Below, piece by piece: positions 33,703 through 44,500 of a DNA stretch of 64,000 nt. This stretch comes from Acanthochromis polyacanthus (taxonomy: Eukaryota > Chordata > Actinopteri > Pomacentridae), in contig NC_067125.1 in the NCBI RefSeq assembly GCF_021347895.1, positions 4,978,268 through 5,042,267 on the forward strand. The letters run 5' to 3'. A model generated the notes under the pieces. That model was not told the DNA's origin. It saw nothing but the letters and a program-made list of their open reading frames with translations, and made no database searches. Both the position numbers and the translations under genes were made by a program. The first letter of the stretch is position 1, and each line of letters starts with the position of its first letter.

Positions 33703-35598
33703 AGTGATGGCTGATTGAGGCTTTGTTGAAGCTTCAACACTTTATCCAATACATGCTTCGTTACTCGCTTCACTGACACTCAGTGCTCAAATAGGACATC
33801 TAGTTGTCAATAAAATGAAGTGCAATCGATTCATGTTACTGATTGGTTCATGGATTGTTTTGGATTTGATTCGCCATGCACATTCCTGTTTCACAACATT
33901 AGATGATTGTATCTGTTATAGTGGCTACAATAATAATAATATTACCAGTAATAATAATGACAATAACTACTGAAGAGCCTGTTTCTTATTTGCCATGTCT
34001 GTCTGTAACCCTATATACTCTTCACTGATATTCTGTGTTATGAAACATTTAAATGGTGCTGCTACATTCATGAGATGTGCTCTATAAATACAGACTAATG
34101 CAATTTTCACGAGGCTGGTACAAGTACAGATTATATTATGGATTTTGGCAACGTATGTCTTGGGTTAATTGGTAAAGAGGGTGTGCTTGAAAACAGATCA
34201 GTGGGTGTGCTTGTGTAACTGGATATGATTTTTTTTAACAATGTTATTAACAGTTTTTGCATCCAGATACATATATGCATTGCAGTATACATTACAAGAC
34301 TTACTCAGTTATGCAAATATTTTAACCATAATGTGGTACTTGCATATTAAACAGATCCTCATAAAATAAGGAAATGAAGAGAAAAAGATGGGAAAAAATA
34401 AAATAAACATGTTCTCATACACGTAAATGCTTAAATACAGTACTTTATACAGAACAGCAGGTAATCCTGTCTTTCCTCTCATTCTGGCAGTTCCACGAGG
34501 TTTACATCACAACTGTTTATTCCACCTCATCACTTTCATTTGTTAAATTCATGGATTTCACGAAAGCAATAAAGGGTCCCCACGCTTTCTCAAACGAATC
34601 CTGTCTCCCTTTTCGTACATATGCCACTCTTTCTAGAGGAAAGGTCTGCCTCACCCAGTCCACTAATCTTGGTATGCAAGGTTTTTTCCAAAAGAGTGCA
34701 AGTAATTTTTTAGCATGCAGGAGGCTTGAATCTGTTATTATACGCTCACTCTTGGTGTACTTATGTCGCCTTGGATAAAGTCCCAAAATAAAGTGAGCAG
34801 GGTTCATTGTAATATTTTTAGAAATAATATTTTCTATTGTTTGTTTAATCTCCCCCCAGAATTTTTTAACCTTTGGGCAATCCCACATACAATGGTATAA
34901 AGTTCCCTTTGCCTCATTACATTTAACACATAAATCTGGGATGTTGCTGTTAAACTTAATTAATTTAACTTAATTAATATGTTCTCAACAACCATTTGTA
35001 TTGTAGCAATTTAAATTGGGTATTTATTGATTGAGTGTGGGCTTTGGTGCAAATCAGTTCCCAGTCCTCTGATGTTATGTCCATCTTTAGATCTTTTTTC
35101 TGCTCTTTTCGTTTTTACATCTCAAGTCTCAGTTGAACTTGACACTAACAGATTATATAGTTCTGATATAGCCCCTTTGTTTAAGTTGTTTTAATACGTC
35201 ATTTTTTCTATATTACATATTGGGGGCCTGGTTAAAACATTGTTTTGGCTGGTTCTAATAAAGCTTCTAAGCTGAAGAAATTTGAAAAAATATTTTTTGT
35301 CTATGTCATACTTGCATTTTACCTTCTCAAAGGACATTATGCTGTCTGATTGGGGCAAATATAGGTCTCTAATATTTTCTAACCCTTTTAATGCCCATTG
35401 TCGAAATACAGCATCTGCCTTCCCTGGTGCAAAACGTTGGTTTCCCCAGATTGGAGTATATTGAGACAGCACATCAGGTTCCCAAATAAATTTCTTCACT
35501 TCAAACCAGATTTTAACCATGTTTTTAACAATTGGATTATCAGTTTGTTTCATTAGATTTCTTAATGTGGCCGAATATATATGAGGGCAAAGTTAAAC
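33703..35598 (-). mobile_element. hAT-like unit 2, left end, with longer L1 ORF2 fragment
   Basis: 33703-34190 repeats the left end of unit 1 with few differences (TCAACACTTTATCCAATAC, GGACATCTAGT). From 34190 the sequence is the L1 fragment also present in unit 1, here reaching further (to about 35560). The two L1 pieces share the same junction with hAT DNA, so the hAT-L1 composite existed before it was duplicated. Confidence 0.55.
34517..35553 (-). pseudogene. L1 ORF2 C-terminal region, broken
   Basis: Two minus-strand frames, 35553-35191 and 34888-34517, are separated by a damaged stretch. The first holds the thumb/C-terminal part (SQYTPIWGNQRFAPGKADAV). The second holds MWDCPKVKKFWGEIKQTIEN, LLHAKKLLALFWKKP and EKAWGPFIAFVKSMN with a natural stop. 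These fit the extreme C-terminus of fish L1 ORF2. No reverse transcriptase motif remains. Confidence 0.75.
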
Positions 35599-35826
35599 TT
35601 AAACATTCTGACTCCATTTCTTTCCACTGTGGGACATCTTTTGTTGCAAAATAGAATTTAATAGACCGCAGTTGTGCTGCCCAGTAATACAGGGATATGA
35701 TTTTTTATTTAGAAATAATTTATCAACAGTTTTTCCACTCAAGTGGTTTCTTCTTTTGCTGACTATCTTCTCAGCCCTGGAAAAAACCTGTTCACGCAGC
35801 ATACACTGGACCTGTGAAACAATCAC
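35599..35826 (-). pseudogene. hAT transposase C-terminal dimerisation fragment
   Basis: The frame contains EQVFSRAEKIVSKRRNHLSG followed by KTVDKLFLNKK, which matches the pattern of the hAT C-terminal (hATC) dimerisation domain, where an S-x-R/Q-x-F-S-x-A-G/E box leads to R-R-x-x-L and V-x-x-L-x-F-L-x-x-N. No upstream RNase H-like core is readable. It probably came from the autonomous parent of the surrounding hAT-like units. Confidence 0.6.
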
Positions 35827-36114
35827 TTACCAAAGTCAATCATAATTTGAATGCAGTCAAGTAATTTTCCATTCCATTGAAATTGGGCATTGGCTCCAAC
35901 ACAGGCATGCACATCAAGGACAACAATAGTGTAATTATATTTTCTACAGCAACATCATTGTACATGAAGGCGTGCCCTGAGTTTTCCAATGTAAATACAG
36001 GTAAAATAGAAATATCAGTCGTAAATACAATTTGTGCAACCAAAATTGAGAAAAATATGCACACTGATTGTGCATATGAGGTAGACAATTAGGCTTGTAG
36101 ACAGCTTTAGCAGA
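35827..36114. other. Spacer before tRNA gene
   Basis: No feature recognised. Confidence 0.35.
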
Positions 36115-36187
36115 GCCTGGATAGCTCAGTCGGTAGAGCATCAGACTTTTAATCTGAGGGTCCAGGGTTCAAGTCCCTGTTCAGGCG
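36115..36187 (+). tRNA. tRNA-Lys (anticodon UUU)
   Basis: 73 nt fold into a full cloverleaf. The acceptor stem GCCTGGA pairs with TTCAGGC (one G-T pair) and the discriminator is G36187. The A box is TAGCTCAGTCGG (36122-36133) and the B box GGTTCAAGTCC (36166-36176). The anticodon loop CTTTTAA has TTT at 36148-36150. A TTTT run at about 36194 would end Pol III transcription. It is not the head of a SINE: no SINE body or tail follows. Confidence 0.95.
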
Positions 36188-36357
36188 AGACATGTTTTAA
36201 ACTGACAAAAAGTAAAAGTTGTGCAAGACAGTTAAATTCGTACCTGTGCCGACATTCAACACAATAACCTACAAGATGTACAGGCTGCACTGAACATCAT
36301 ATTCAATTAACTATGTAGAAGCTGTCTATCAAACAGACATTTAAAAATTCAGTCATA
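36188..36357. other. Spacer between tRNA-Lys and TIR element
   Basis: No feature recognised. Confidence 0.35.
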
Positions 36358-36440
36358 TGGGAGACGCCAGTGTTTACAAATAGTGACGTCACGAAGTCAC
36401 GTGATTACGGCGCTGGTTGGCAAGAGGAACCAGAGGAACA

Positions 36441-36650
36441 ATGGCTGATGATAGCAATGCGAACTATCCTTTCGTGAAATTGTCCGATTATGCTCAATCC
36501 TTTTCACCTGAGGCCCGACAAATATACGTGAGTAAGCTGAGACATCAGGGAAACAGTAAAACCTTGCCAGATCCCTACAATTTGAAGACTGGGCGGGTTG
36601 ACGATCCTTCATTCTGGCCGGACATTTCCTTCACCGACATTTATTTTTAA
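36441..36650 (+). pseudogene. First-exon fragment of a fish mobile-element protein (copy 1)
   Basis: The 69-codon frame starts MADDSNANYPFVKLSDYAQS and contains LPDPYNLKTGRVDDPSFWPD before a TAA at 36648. In copy 2 the frame continues in place of this TAA. I recognise the segment as the N-terminus of a multicopy fish protein family that, as I recall, carries a SWIM finger and a YqaJ-type exonuclease domain further on; neither domain is present here, so the link is from memory. Confidence 0.45.
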
Positions 36651-37080
36651 TTGATTGACACCGCTGGGCAGTTCACCCACCCAAAAATATATAATTATGA
36701 ATTAAAAATAATATATCTTCTGTTAATCTTCAACAAGATGTCAAAGAAACGTCAAGAAGTTGCTGTATTTTTTGTCTCCAGTATGGCTTCTATGTAACAG
36801 TAACAGACGCACAGCATTGGTGATCGAAAATAGGACAATTCTAAAAAACGATCGCTAGACGCATACAGAAACAAATATGGTTACAAATAGGAGGCTGTTG
36901 GCTTAAGGAGATGTTATTGAATATGCTTCATTCGACTTTAGTATACTTTCATCGCCTAAAAAGCGATCGGTAACACATGACAACACTGAACCAAACCGAA
37001 AGTGTAGAGATCGCTTCACGCGAAGGATGCGACACTAAATCAATATCTTTTGGTAAATACGCTCAAAGTTAGACATACTA

Positions 37081-37267
37081 AACATGCTAAACTGTTGAAT
37101 AGTTTACCTGAAGAAAAGTGGGAGCCACAAACACGATCTCTGCTGCTTACTGGGGTACAATTTTTCCTGTTGATGGCTGAAGCCACCGCCATCTTCTCTC
37201 TCCTGACGTCGGTATTCGGTGAAATTGCTTCGTACAACCAACAACTACACACGCTATTACCACTGTG
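37081..37267 (-). pseudogene. THAP zinc-finger exon, damaged (copy 1)
   Basis: On the minus strand the frame has the first THAP cysteine pair (ACVVVGC), then CTKQFHRIP, RRWRWLQPS and RDRVCGSHFSSG with the second Cys-His pair. Against copy 2 it lacks about eight codons before FHRIP and its start codon reads GTG instead of ATG. It is therefore a relic. Confidence 0.65.
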
Positions 37268-37434
37268 GTAAATACATGAGCAATTTCATTCATGAAAAGC
37301 GATAACTTTACGTATTTGTTTCAAACCCGATACCGTTCTCGTAGCAAGCCGTTATGTTACTGCCGGTTCTTGCCAACCAGTAGCAGTCTTGTACCACGTG
37401 ACCAGAGCAAATGACGACACGCTGGCGTCTCCCA

Positions 37435-37834
37435 TTGAATCTATAGACACATTTTCAACTGGGCTGAACTATGACACAGGTTCTATCTTGTGCTAATATC
37501 TATGATATACTCTTTTAGATGTTAGTTTGAGAGAAAACCTGAGCACTTGAATAAAAAGCAATGTGGTTCTTGAAGACATTTAATTTCTGCAGTTGTAACT
37601 GACTGTTAGAGAGTCTCAGACAGTCACCTCTAATTCACATGCTAATGACTAGTTAACAACCTAAGAGTGACGATCCTCGAGGTGTGAATGGTTGTGAAAC
37701 TGCCAGGTCACTGCTGACCCAAGATGTTAATGGTGGTGATCAATAGTTCTGATACTCATTGGTGTAGAGATGGCTGTTCTAGTTGAACATAGATCCAGAA
37801 TATGACATCAAGTCAATTTCTGTTATCGAGAATC
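37435..37834. other. Intergenic, no feature recognised
   Basis: About 400 bp with no gene, RNA or repeat boundary seen. Confidence 0.35.
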
Positions 37835-37868
37835 AGTGTAATGTTTAGTTCCCTCAGGATTAATAAAG

Positions 37869-37949
<81 letters not shown>

Positions 37950-37961
37950 GTCTATCTATAC
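37835..37961 (+). repeat. LINE-type 3-prime tail with (CTAT)n microsatellite
   Basis: The motif TTCCCTCAGGATTAATAAAG (37849-37868) is typical of fish non-LTR retrotransposon 3-prime ends. It is followed directly by about 22 CTAT units. Confidence 0.75.
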
Positions 37962-38166
37962 ACTACGAACTGTCAAAGCAACTAACGGTAGCAACAAACC
38001 CAACCCCTACTCTGCGGAAAATCATTCAAATAAACGACACGAATGGGATCTCCTATCCTGGAACACACTCAATCCCGCCAAGTGATTCACATAACAAACC
38101 GAACCAATCAGGTGATTCGAAGCAGTTAAGTGCTTCAAACGTCACTGAAGTGATTCAAACGTCACG
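37962..38166. mobile_element. hAT-like right-end fragment (third copy)
   Basis: The sequence closely matches 33400-33605 of hAT unit 1, including CTCTGCGGAAAATCA and ACCAATCAGGTGATTCGAAG. Both copies follow a (CTAT)n run. The terminal 100 bp is missing. Confidence 0.7.
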
Positions 38167-38938
38167 ACTACTTTATTGATCCCCAAGGGGACACTTGCAA
38201 GTGTGGCAAAGGTTCTGGAGAGGAAAATGCATTTCAAAGGTATATAATTAGTACCTAGTTTATTCAGTACACTTTAATACAGTTAATGAAGTCTCATACA
38301 ACAGTCCTGAAACAAATCCTCCTTTGATGAAGGTTACTTTGTTCTAGTTTTATAGAAGTGGTTACAGAATGGCCGTATGATAGTGATGGGGCTGCACTAC
38401 TGTTGAATTGTTATACTATACATTATGATGAAACAGTCAGTGCAGTTGAGCCTCCAGAGCAGCAGGTGGCAGCAGCAAGACAGTCAGTTTCCTATGACCA
38501 ATGAAGAAAGAAACAGGAAGTGGTCATAATGTGAGCAGCTAAACGTTCCTTTGTGTGTTTATGTTCTTTTTTCTGATGATCAGGTGTGGATCAAACAGAT
38601 TTTGGGGGCAGTGTCATTTAGCTTTGATACAGATGAACTTCCTTGTGGGCTGGTAGTGATTTGTGAGCGGGTAAATAGATGAAATGTGTGATTTGTAGGT
38701 TAGCTTTTGACATGCAAATACAGCATTGCATGATGGTAAATGTAGTCATGTATATTTGAGACAAAATGTGAATAATGTTGACCAACCTTTCCACAAAGCT
38801 TCCTTTTCTTGTATTGACATGATGTATAGAGTGTGAGCCCTCCGCAGCCTGTGGTTTAGTGAATCAGTAGAGCGTGATATCCATGATTGAGCTGGGTTTG
38901 TGTGTGAATGAGGCTGCCATGTGTCGGCTGTACAATTC
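38167..38938. other. Region upstream of U1
   Basis: 38166-38200 contains CTTTATTGATCCCCAAGGGG, the complement of a LINE-type tail. The rest, including the 200 bp before U1 where a proximal sequence element would be expected, holds nothing I could assign. Confidence 0.35.
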
Positions 38939-39102
38939 ATACTTACCTGGCAGGGGAGATACCATGATCAAGAAGGTGGTTCACCCAGGGCGAGGCTCAA
39001 CCATTGCACTCCGGTTGTGCTGACCCCTGCGAATTCCCCAAATGTGGGAATCTCGACTGCATAATTTCTGGTAGTGGGGGACTGCGTTCGCGCTCTCCCC
39101 TG
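38939..39102 (+). ncRNA. U1 spliceosomal snRNA
   Basis: U1 recognises 5-prime splice sites. The 164-nt sequence begins ATACTTACCTGGCAGGGGAG with the splice-site-pairing ACTTACCTG intact. It carries CATTGCACTCCGG (U1A-binding loop), the Sm site AATTTCTGG, and ends CGCTCTCCCCTG. Two changes relative to human U1 compensate each other: CGAATTCCC (39030-39038) pairs with GGGAATCTCG (39046-39055) where human has TTT and AAA. This points to a functional gene or a recent paralogue rather than an old pseudogene. Confidence 0.92.
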
Positions 39103-39461
39103 ATAACTTGTTAAATGGAAAGAGAATGACTTCATAAATAGCTTTGAAACAAAGAAATGGTATTAAGTAATATTTCTTTGTTTAGTGTCTAAGAAATGTT
39201 GTGTACTTTTGGTGGTCTCAATTATTTTGAGAATCAAATATTAACAGTTTCTTGTGTTAACAGGCATTTTTTTTTACAAGACATAAGAGTTGGTTCGGTC
39301 TGGTTGACCCCAAACATTCAGATGAGCAACAGTAATCATCAGCAGGTAATAAACAACAACAGTGTTGCATTTGTTCACTCAGCCCCAAATCAGTACGACT
39401 TCATAAAGCCCTTTTCAGACATGCACTCCGTTTTGTTAATCTGGCAGTTTCTGTGTGTAAT

Positions 39462-39607
39462 CTATTTGCAGTTTCCGTTTCTCTGCTTCCTGTTGGTCTA
39501 AAACATACCACGTGTCCAGGAAGACACACAGAGCTGCATTTGCAAACGTTAGTTGATTTAATTTGCAGCAACAAAACACCAGTGTTTCATGATATTATTG
39601 TACACTG
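39462..39607. repeat. 150-bp block shared with 31136-31290 (copy near U1)
   Basis: About 85% alike to the copy upstream of U2, sharing TTTCTCTGCTTCCT and ACCACGTGTCCAGGAAGAC. No coding capacity is apparent. Confidence 0.7.
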
Positions 39608-39627
39608 CAGGGCTGTACGCTTAGCTT

Positions 39628-39706
39628 TTTTGTTTTTGGCAAATGGCTGCAATGACACAGAGAGTGAAAAATTTCAAGGGGTCTGAATACTTTCCATACC
39701 CACTGT
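39628..39706 (+). mobile_element. Tc1 terminal inverted repeat fragment
   Basis: Matches the last 80 bp of the remnant at 23808-24088: GGCAAATGGCTGCAATGACA, then CCCACTGTAT. Confidence 0.7.
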
Positions 39707-39903
39707 ATATAATGCTCTTTGTGAGTGGGCTTTTAGTACAGTTTGAGTCACAGTAGGTGCAACAAATACAATCTGTAATTTTAGATAACTCTTCCATCCA
39801 CTGTATCCATTTAGACATGTGGTTGGTTGGCTAAAGTCGACCTCTGTGATCTGATTGGTCGTCTAAAGTCAGTGGTGGAAAGTCTCCAATCGTGGTATTA
39901 TTT

Positions 39904-40400
39904 AAACCAATCAGAACACAGGATTGTCTACAGTCACTCTAAACCAATCAGAACACAGGATTGTCTACAGTCACTCTAAACCAATCAGACCACAGGATTG
40001 TCTACAGTCACTCTAAACCAATCAGAACACATGATTGTCTACAGTCACTCTAAACCAATCAGAACACATGATTGTCTACAGTCACTCTAAACCAATCAGA
40101 CCACGGGATTGTCTACAGTCACTCTAAACCAATCAGAACACATGATTGTCTACAGTCACTCTAAACCAATCAGACCACGGGATTGTCTACAGTCACTCTA
40201 AACCAATCAGAACACATGATTGTCTGCAGTCACTCTAAACCAATCAGACCACAGGATTGTCTACAGTCACTCTAACCAATCAGACCACAGGATTGTCTAC
40301 AGTCACTTTAAACCAATCAGAACACAGGATTGTTTACGGTCACTTTAAACCAATCAGAACACAGGATTGTCTTCGGTCACTGTAGACTCTAAGCCAATCA
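39904..40400. repeat. 37-bp minisatellite of CCAAT boxes, array A (14 units)
   Basis: Units follow AAACCAATCAGAACACAGGA then TTGTCTACAGTCACTCT, with variants (ACCACGGG, ACACATGA). Fourteen CCAATCAG cores were counted. The core matches the CCAAT box bound by NF-Y. Spacing is constant at about 37 bp except near the right end, where GTAGACTCTAAG adds length. Confidence 0.92.
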
Positions 40401-40996
40401 GAAGACAGGATTGTTTATAGTAACAGTAAAGAAAACAATTGTCTGTATTTACTGTGGAATCTCAACCAGTCACTTTTTCTATCAGTATTAATAATATACT
40501 GCCATGTGTATGTTACTAGTTACCACAGCGTTTTATTTTAAGTGAAAAAGATTAATCTTGTTTACATGTGCACTGATTAGCATGGACATGATACATAACA
40601 TGTAATTGAATAATGTAATTATAAATGCCTTACATAAATGCCCCTGTACATGAGATTCTGCTGATATTAGTGATGTCAGCAATTGTTGAAATGTTGACCA
40701 AAGACTGTATTTTTAGTAGAAGTAAGGAGACATCCACATATATACACTTACAGGAAGTTTGTGGGATCACGTGAACGCACTTGTTTGCTCCTTTTTCCAT
40801 TTTCGCTGGTCAGCAATTAAGAATTTGTGGAAACTGACTGTGTCTTCATTAAAATTTCTGTAGCAGTCTGCACATATTGAACCTTTGAAATGGCTGCTCA
40901 GGCGATTTTTGAGGTTAAAATTATAAAAATTGCCTGGTTTGAAACATGAAAAATAATTATAATTCAGGCAAAAATATTTTAAAGAACCTAGTGGGT

Positions 40997-41346
40997 CGGG
41001 CTGCACAGTGGAGTAGTGGTTAGCACTTTCATCTTGCAGCTAGAAGATCCCTGGTTCACGTCCCGGCCTTCCCAGGATCTTTCTGCATGGAGTTTGCATG
41101 TTCTCTCTGTGCATGCGTGGGTTTTCTCCAGGTTCTCCGGCTTCCTCCCACAGTCCAAAAACATGCTGAGGTTAATTGGTTACTCTAAATTGTCTGTGAT
41201 TGGAAGTGTGTTTGTCTCTATATGTAGCACTGCGATAGACTGGTGACCTGTCATGGGTGTCGTCGCCCTAAGTCAGCTGGGATAGACTCCAGCCCCCTGC
41301 AACCCTGATGAGGATAAAGTGGTGTATAGATGATGGATAGATGGAT
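40997..41346 (+). mobile_element. Fish SINE with empty site visible in the paralogous copy
   Basis: The head is GGCTGCACAGTGGAGTAGTG with a B-box-like GGTTCACGTCC, then the family body and a GATGGATAGATGGATAG tail. The flanking duplication is TAGTGGGT on the left and TAGTTGTGGGT on the right. Copy B reads CCTAGTTGTGGGTTC without the SINE (58438-58452), which is the empty site. Confidence 0.8.
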
Positions 41347-41560
41347 AGTTGTGGGTCCTGAAAAAAATAAACTCTGAACAAAATCTGAGATTGTGGAAAG
41401 ACACAAATCTCTGCAGTGATACAGAAAGGTTAACCAGTATCCACTAACGTGATTTTACTGATGTTAATTCAATCCAGATGTGCTGGCAGCAGTTTCTAAA
41501 TCCATGCTGATGAGATAAAACCTTCCTCTGCAGAGAAGCAGGAGTGGCGCTGTGAGTAGG

Positions 41561-44500
41561 GTGTGTCTGCAGAGCTAGAGGCTGCACTGTTCAGGACCAC
41601 ACCAGCTATTCCACACAAAGTACTGCTTCATGTCCTACATAAGATTTTAAATGTTTAATTCACCCAAATAGTACTTGTATATATAATAACTTGGTTGCTA
41701 AGATTTGCATTTGGACAAATTGTGTAATTGTCAGGTAGAATAATAATGGAATCATATGTAATGGCCTTTGTGGTGTCTACATCTCAAACAGGACAGTTTG
41801 AAAAGTTGGAAAGAGGCAATACAGGACCACTCTGGAGGCAGATATATATTTATATTTGTTTCATACAATAACATTCAATAAAAATAAAAGTTAAACACAC
41901 AAAAGTAAATTAGCTTTATGACTCCCGCCACAAAACTTCTGATCTCATTACCTCCTGAGAGACAGACATTAATATGCATCAGTAGATATAGCACTGATAT
42001 ATCAGATAAACTGTAAATGTTTCTCTTTCTTAGTTTGGTAAAATGTATTTTAGCTTTAACATTTCATGCCACTATAGCCCTTCCTGAAGTGAGCGCTACC
42101 TGCAGACTATAGACTGTATATACATTATAGATATATACGGTCTATGCTCCAGACTGAATTGTCTTTCTTCAGCTCTTTCTCCTGCCCTCTACAAACTTCC
42201 TCTACTTCACTGAAATAGTACACAAAAAATACATCCTTTCCCCTTTATAACATCGGCATCACTGGCTGATGTTAACACAAAACTGGACTCTTATCACATC
42301 ATCCTTTACCACATAATCTGCACAGTTCTTGCGCTATTTGAGTCTTCTTGTACTTCACATCATTCCATAAGCCACTTTTTCCATCCTACACTCCTGAACA
42401 TATTGTGATTGTTATTATGATTATCATTATATTGTTGTTTATTGTCGCTTATTGTTGCTCTACTGTATGATGTATGCTGCTGTAACATGGGAAATTTCCC
42501 CGGACAAGGGGAGTAATAAAGGATTATCTTATCTTACCTTTGATGGTAAGGTGAACCATAGAAGTGCTCACCATCCTGTAAGAACAGATTTTCCTGCAGA
42601 GACAGACCATAGCAAAGGCCTAGGAAAATGGTTCATTTTTAAACAATATAGTTTACATAAACCATTTTACAGCAGAGCAAGCCATGTTAGACTACTGTCA
42701 ACAAAGACTGCCATCTACTGTCTGATGAGCTTAATGTAGGTACCAGATGTTCTACCGACATGGTACTGATGGTGTGTTACAAGTAGAAGTGGATGTGAAC
42801 CCCTAACTTGCCAGTAAAATTAATATACACGTTCTGTGTAGGGTTGTTGTACTCCTCTGGTTGGAAACCCTCCAGGAGTAGAAGACACTTCTGGATCAAA
42901 GGCACGTCCAACTGAAAGTAGGGTGACAGTGGAAAGAAGAATTATTAGTTCAGAATATGTCCTTTCTCTTCAAAATGAATAGTATGTGGCAACAACAGAG
43001 GCATTTGAAGGGGGCAGATTGTTCTTTGTTTAAAACTAACTTCCTGGAATTCAAACCCCTGGTTTGTGACAATAGAAAGCGTTTACTGTAACAGATCTCA
43101 GAATCACAAAAACGTGATAATGAAAATATTAACTGTGAGGAAAATGTACTTTAACGGTTTAACCTTTTTCACAGCAGACATGTGGACTGGCCACAGGTGG
43201 AATAACTGATGAATGAGGTCCATAAAGGTTCTTAAAACTGTGACAGATAACCAGTAGAACAACAGCAGGAGCTCTGAGTGGAATCCAGCATTAATACACC
43301 TCTGATTTAAACTGGGACCAGTTCAGAAACCTGCAACTTTATTCACATCATTAAACCTGTAAAACTATTAGCATTAAACATTCACAAGCAAAGTTGTTGC
43401 TGTTTAACATAGTAGACAGATCATTTCAGCATGCCTTTACCTTCTAATGAAGGATTAATTAATATGCTGGCTGGAGTTTGTTATCGTCATCTAGAGCTGG
43501 ACTGATAAAATCTGGCTTGGACTCAATTAAAAACAGCAAACAAGCTAATTTGGTTTTACAGCAGCTGTCACTACATAAAAGTGGTCGTTTTCACTGCTTA
43601 ATGACAAGATGAAGCAGTTTTTTTTCACGGTTTAGCAGGTTAATAACAGCTTTACTGCGCAAATGGAAACAGCGAAAATGTTCAAGACAGTCTCTCTCGA
43701 AATGTTTATAATGTTAAAATGAGTAAACGTCAGTTGGGTGAAGTTGGAAAGATATTCACAGATTTGGACTTCCGGCATCAATAACTCATGAGATATACGT
43801 TGTCAAAACAAACGATGCCTCTTTCAAGTCGTTGTTAGCTAGACAATGTGCTACAATGCCAGTTTTATCAAAAGTCGCGTTGTTTCAAGCTGCACAAATA
43901 ACATTGCCGTCTATGAGCAGCCGGCGGTGCGACGAGTGAACAGGGACTGTGAAAAGTCCTTGGCTGGAGAGTCTGTGTTGTGTTTGAAAGAAAAGTAAAG
44001 CTGTGCTGTGTGAAGGACAGATACTCTTATACGTCTGTGTTGAATGTTTTTGTCGGAGTCAGACTTCTGGTGTAGGAGCTCTGCCCTTTCAGCTCAGATA
44101 TTCACTCTGTATTTCTCTTCTTTATTATTCCATGTTACTGCTTTTATTCCTTAATAAATAACTATGACAAATTCTGTTGCATGGTGACTGTTTTTGCTGC
44201 AGCTCATCCAGACTTTCCACAACAACAGTATTCATACTGCAGTTATCACATTCAGTATGTTGTATCGTTGTACTGCTGTTTATTAACTCATTATTCTTTT
44301 ATTACTGATATTAAATATACTTTAAATGTGCTCTTCATAGATTAAATGAATATTGTATATTATGATTCTGCCTTAATTAAAACAATGCTTTGTTTGTTAA
44401 ATTCAATGCTAGTTTTAAAAATATAATTATTGTATCTCTCAGTCAACTGCCAATTAAGTGAAATTTCTTGCTAAATTTTAATTGTTTGGATCCCTTTTTA

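Larger units (their letters stand above)
36358..37434 (+). mobile_element. ISL2EU-like TIR element, copy 1, with two divergent gene starts
   Basis: The element begins TGGGAGACGCCAG (36358) and ends CTGGCGTCTCCCA (37434), a perfect 13-bp inverted repeat. The flanks are TA on the left and TT on the right, probably a decayed 2-bp TA duplication (copy 2 has TA on both sides). Inside, a plus-strand frame starts at 36441 and a THAP-like exon is on the minus strand (37270-37080). A 2-bp TA duplication plus a THAP transposase and a second protein recalls the ISL2EU (IS4EU) superfamily; the assignment is inference. The middle of both genes is missing. Copy 2 (61013-62112) is the same element in the opposite orientation. 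Confidence 0.6.
39708..41560. repeat. Segmental duplication, copy A
   Basis: 39708-40541 matches 55037-55670, 40542-40740 matches 56400-56584, and 40745-40990 plus 41347-41540 matches 58200-58548. Shared landmarks include ATGCTCTTTGTGAGTGG, GACATGTGGTTGGTTGGCTA, CAGGAAGTTTGTGGGA and AAAACCTTCCTCTGCAGAGA. Copy A has a SINE that copy B lacks; copy B has a Tc1 element and about 730 bp that copy A lacks. Confidence 0.8.

Noticed and set aside
39904..40400. CRISPR-like array
   Set aside because: Repeats are contiguous 37-bp units with no distinct spacers, and the genome is a vertebrate. It is a minisatellite.
43740..44180. LTR of an endogenous retrovirus
   Set aside because: An AATAAA-bearing CpG-containing stretch hints at it, but no paired LTR, primer-binding site or gag/pol frame is present.
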